Below are positions 4,929 to 5,015 of a stretch of 5,015 nt of DNA, one piece after another; position 1 is the stretch's first letter, and each line of letters starts with the position of its first letter. The position numbers and the translations under genes were made by a program. The notes under the pieces are model-generated. The model worked only from the letters and a program-made list of their open reading frames with translations, made no database searches and was not told where the DNA came from. The DNA is taken from the NCBI GenBank assembly GCA_964247295.1, contig CAXTTV010000272.1, positions 1 through 5,015 of the forward strand, in the 5' to 3' direction. The stretch comes from CAXTTV01 sp964247295 (GTDB lineage: Bacteria > Chloroflexota > Ktedonobacteria > Ktedonobacterales > Ktedonobacteraceae).

Positions 4929-4958
4929 ACTATAGAGTATAAAATATTAGTATGTCAA
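4929..4958 (-). promoter_or_regulatory. Probable GH43 promoter (minus strand)
   Basis: The minus strand has TTGACA (complement of 4953-4958), an 18-base spacer and TATAGT (complement of 4929-4934). The -35 is a perfect consensus and the -10 matches five of six. Transcription would start near 4922. It is the best promoter match upstream of the GH43 gene. Confidence 0.6.
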
Positions 4959-4960
4959 TG

Positions 4961-4980
4961 TTCACAAACTTGTTAGTGAA
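4961..4980. promoter_or_regulatory. 20-bp imperfect palindrome between divergent promoters
   Basis: The two halves TTCACAAACT and TGTTAGTGAA pair at 8 of 10 positions, with perfect outer arms TTCAC/GTGAA. The palindrome sits two bases upstream of the GH43 -35 box, centred near -48, and overlaps the -35 of the rightward promoter. One bound regulator could activate one promoter and block the other. Confidence 0.45.
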
Positions 4981-4989
4981 TAATATACT
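4961..4989 (+). promoter_or_regulatory. Probable rightward promoter leading out of the window
   Basis: TTCACA (4961-4966, five of six to consensus), a 17-base spacer, and TATACT (4984-4989, five of six) form a good housekeeping-type promoter on the plus strand. Transcription would begin near 4996 and leave the window at 5015. An ATG sits at the very end (5013-5015), but only a weak AGGA 12 bases upstream supports it as a start. Confidence 0.5.
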
Positions 4990-4992
4990 ATC

Positions 4993-5010
4993 GAACAGGA
5001 CTTTCTGTTC
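4993..5010. promoter_or_regulatory. Inverted repeat GAACAG-N6-CTGTTC at the rightward start site
   Basis: GAACAG (4993-4998), spacer GACTTT, CTGTTC (5005-5010) is a perfect 6-bp-arm inverted repeat. It covers the predicted transcription start of the rightward promoter, a typical place for a repressor operator. No U tract follows, so a terminator is unlikely. Confidence 0.45.
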
Positions 5011-5015
5011 TTATG

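Larger units (their letters stand above)
4667..5015. other. Long regulatory region upstream of the GH43 gene
   Basis: No protein gene is convincing here. A plus-strand frame at 4710-4901 lacks a ribosome binding site and resembles nothing known. The region holds the GH43 ribosome binding site, a possible leader ORF, several palindromes, and two divergent promoters near 4929-4989. It is clearly more AT-rich than the flanking coding DNA. The GH43 transcript would carry an unusually long leader of about 255 bases. Confidence 0.6.

Noticed and set aside
4993..5010. Inverted repeat read as an intrinsic terminator
   Set aside because: The stem is six AT-containing base pairs with no T tract on either side, and it coincides with a promoter start site. 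An operator is more likely.

Overview
The window looks like bacterial chromosome. The gene families and style (an IS66-type element with a single transposase gene, a COG4260-like SPFH protein, a secreted GH43 arabinofuranosidase-like enzyme and a catalase with an 'SDEYSLTVGPNGPIL' N-terminus) fit a spore-forming Ktedonobacteria-type Chloroflexota best. This is an inference from memory of such proteins, not from a search. The intergenic DNA is AT-rich and the ribosome binding sites are strong.

Layout, left to right. (1) 1-143, minus: the first 47 codons of a catalase gene, with a good promoter and a small inverted repeat in its leader. (2) 144-489: intergenic DNA separating the catalase from a divergent plus-strand gene. 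(3) 490-1317, plus: an SPFH/Band-7 protein whose best-placed start is a non-standard ATA behind a perfect Shine-Dalgarno sequence. (4) 1314-2809: a complete IS66-family insertion sequence (ISBst12-like layout, 1496 bp), bounded by 15/16-matching inverted repeats and a perfect 8-bp target duplication (AATAATTC). It landed in the last codons of the SPFH gene, supplied a new stop codon, and cut off 19 residues that are still readable at 2818-2878. Its transposase carries two frameshifts (near 1433 and in a C7 tract at 2481-2487), although all three DDE residues are still encoded. (5) 2933-3208, plus: an unrecognised 91-residue protein that probably formed a two-gene unit with the SPFH gene before the insertion. 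(6) 3167-3223: a long hairpin that overlaps the 3' end of that small gene and serves as a shared terminator for the convergent genes on both sides. (7) 3224-4666, minus: a secreted GH43 glycoside hydrolase with a Tat-like signal peptide, a five-bladed propeller carrying the expected Asp/Asp/Glu residues, and a C-terminal beta-sandwich-like domain. (8) 4667-5015: a long regulatory region with back-to-back divergent promoters, several operator-like palindromes and a possible 27-codon leader ORF ending at the GH43 ribosome binding site.

The catalase, the SPFH/small-protein pair and the hydrolase have no obvious pathway in common. I see no CRISPR array, tRNA or rRNA, and no convincing new multi-gene system. 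The most interesting signals are the ATA start, the exactly reconstructable IS insertion with its doubly frameshifted transposase, the coding-overlapping bidirectional terminator, and the divergent promoter region at the right edge.
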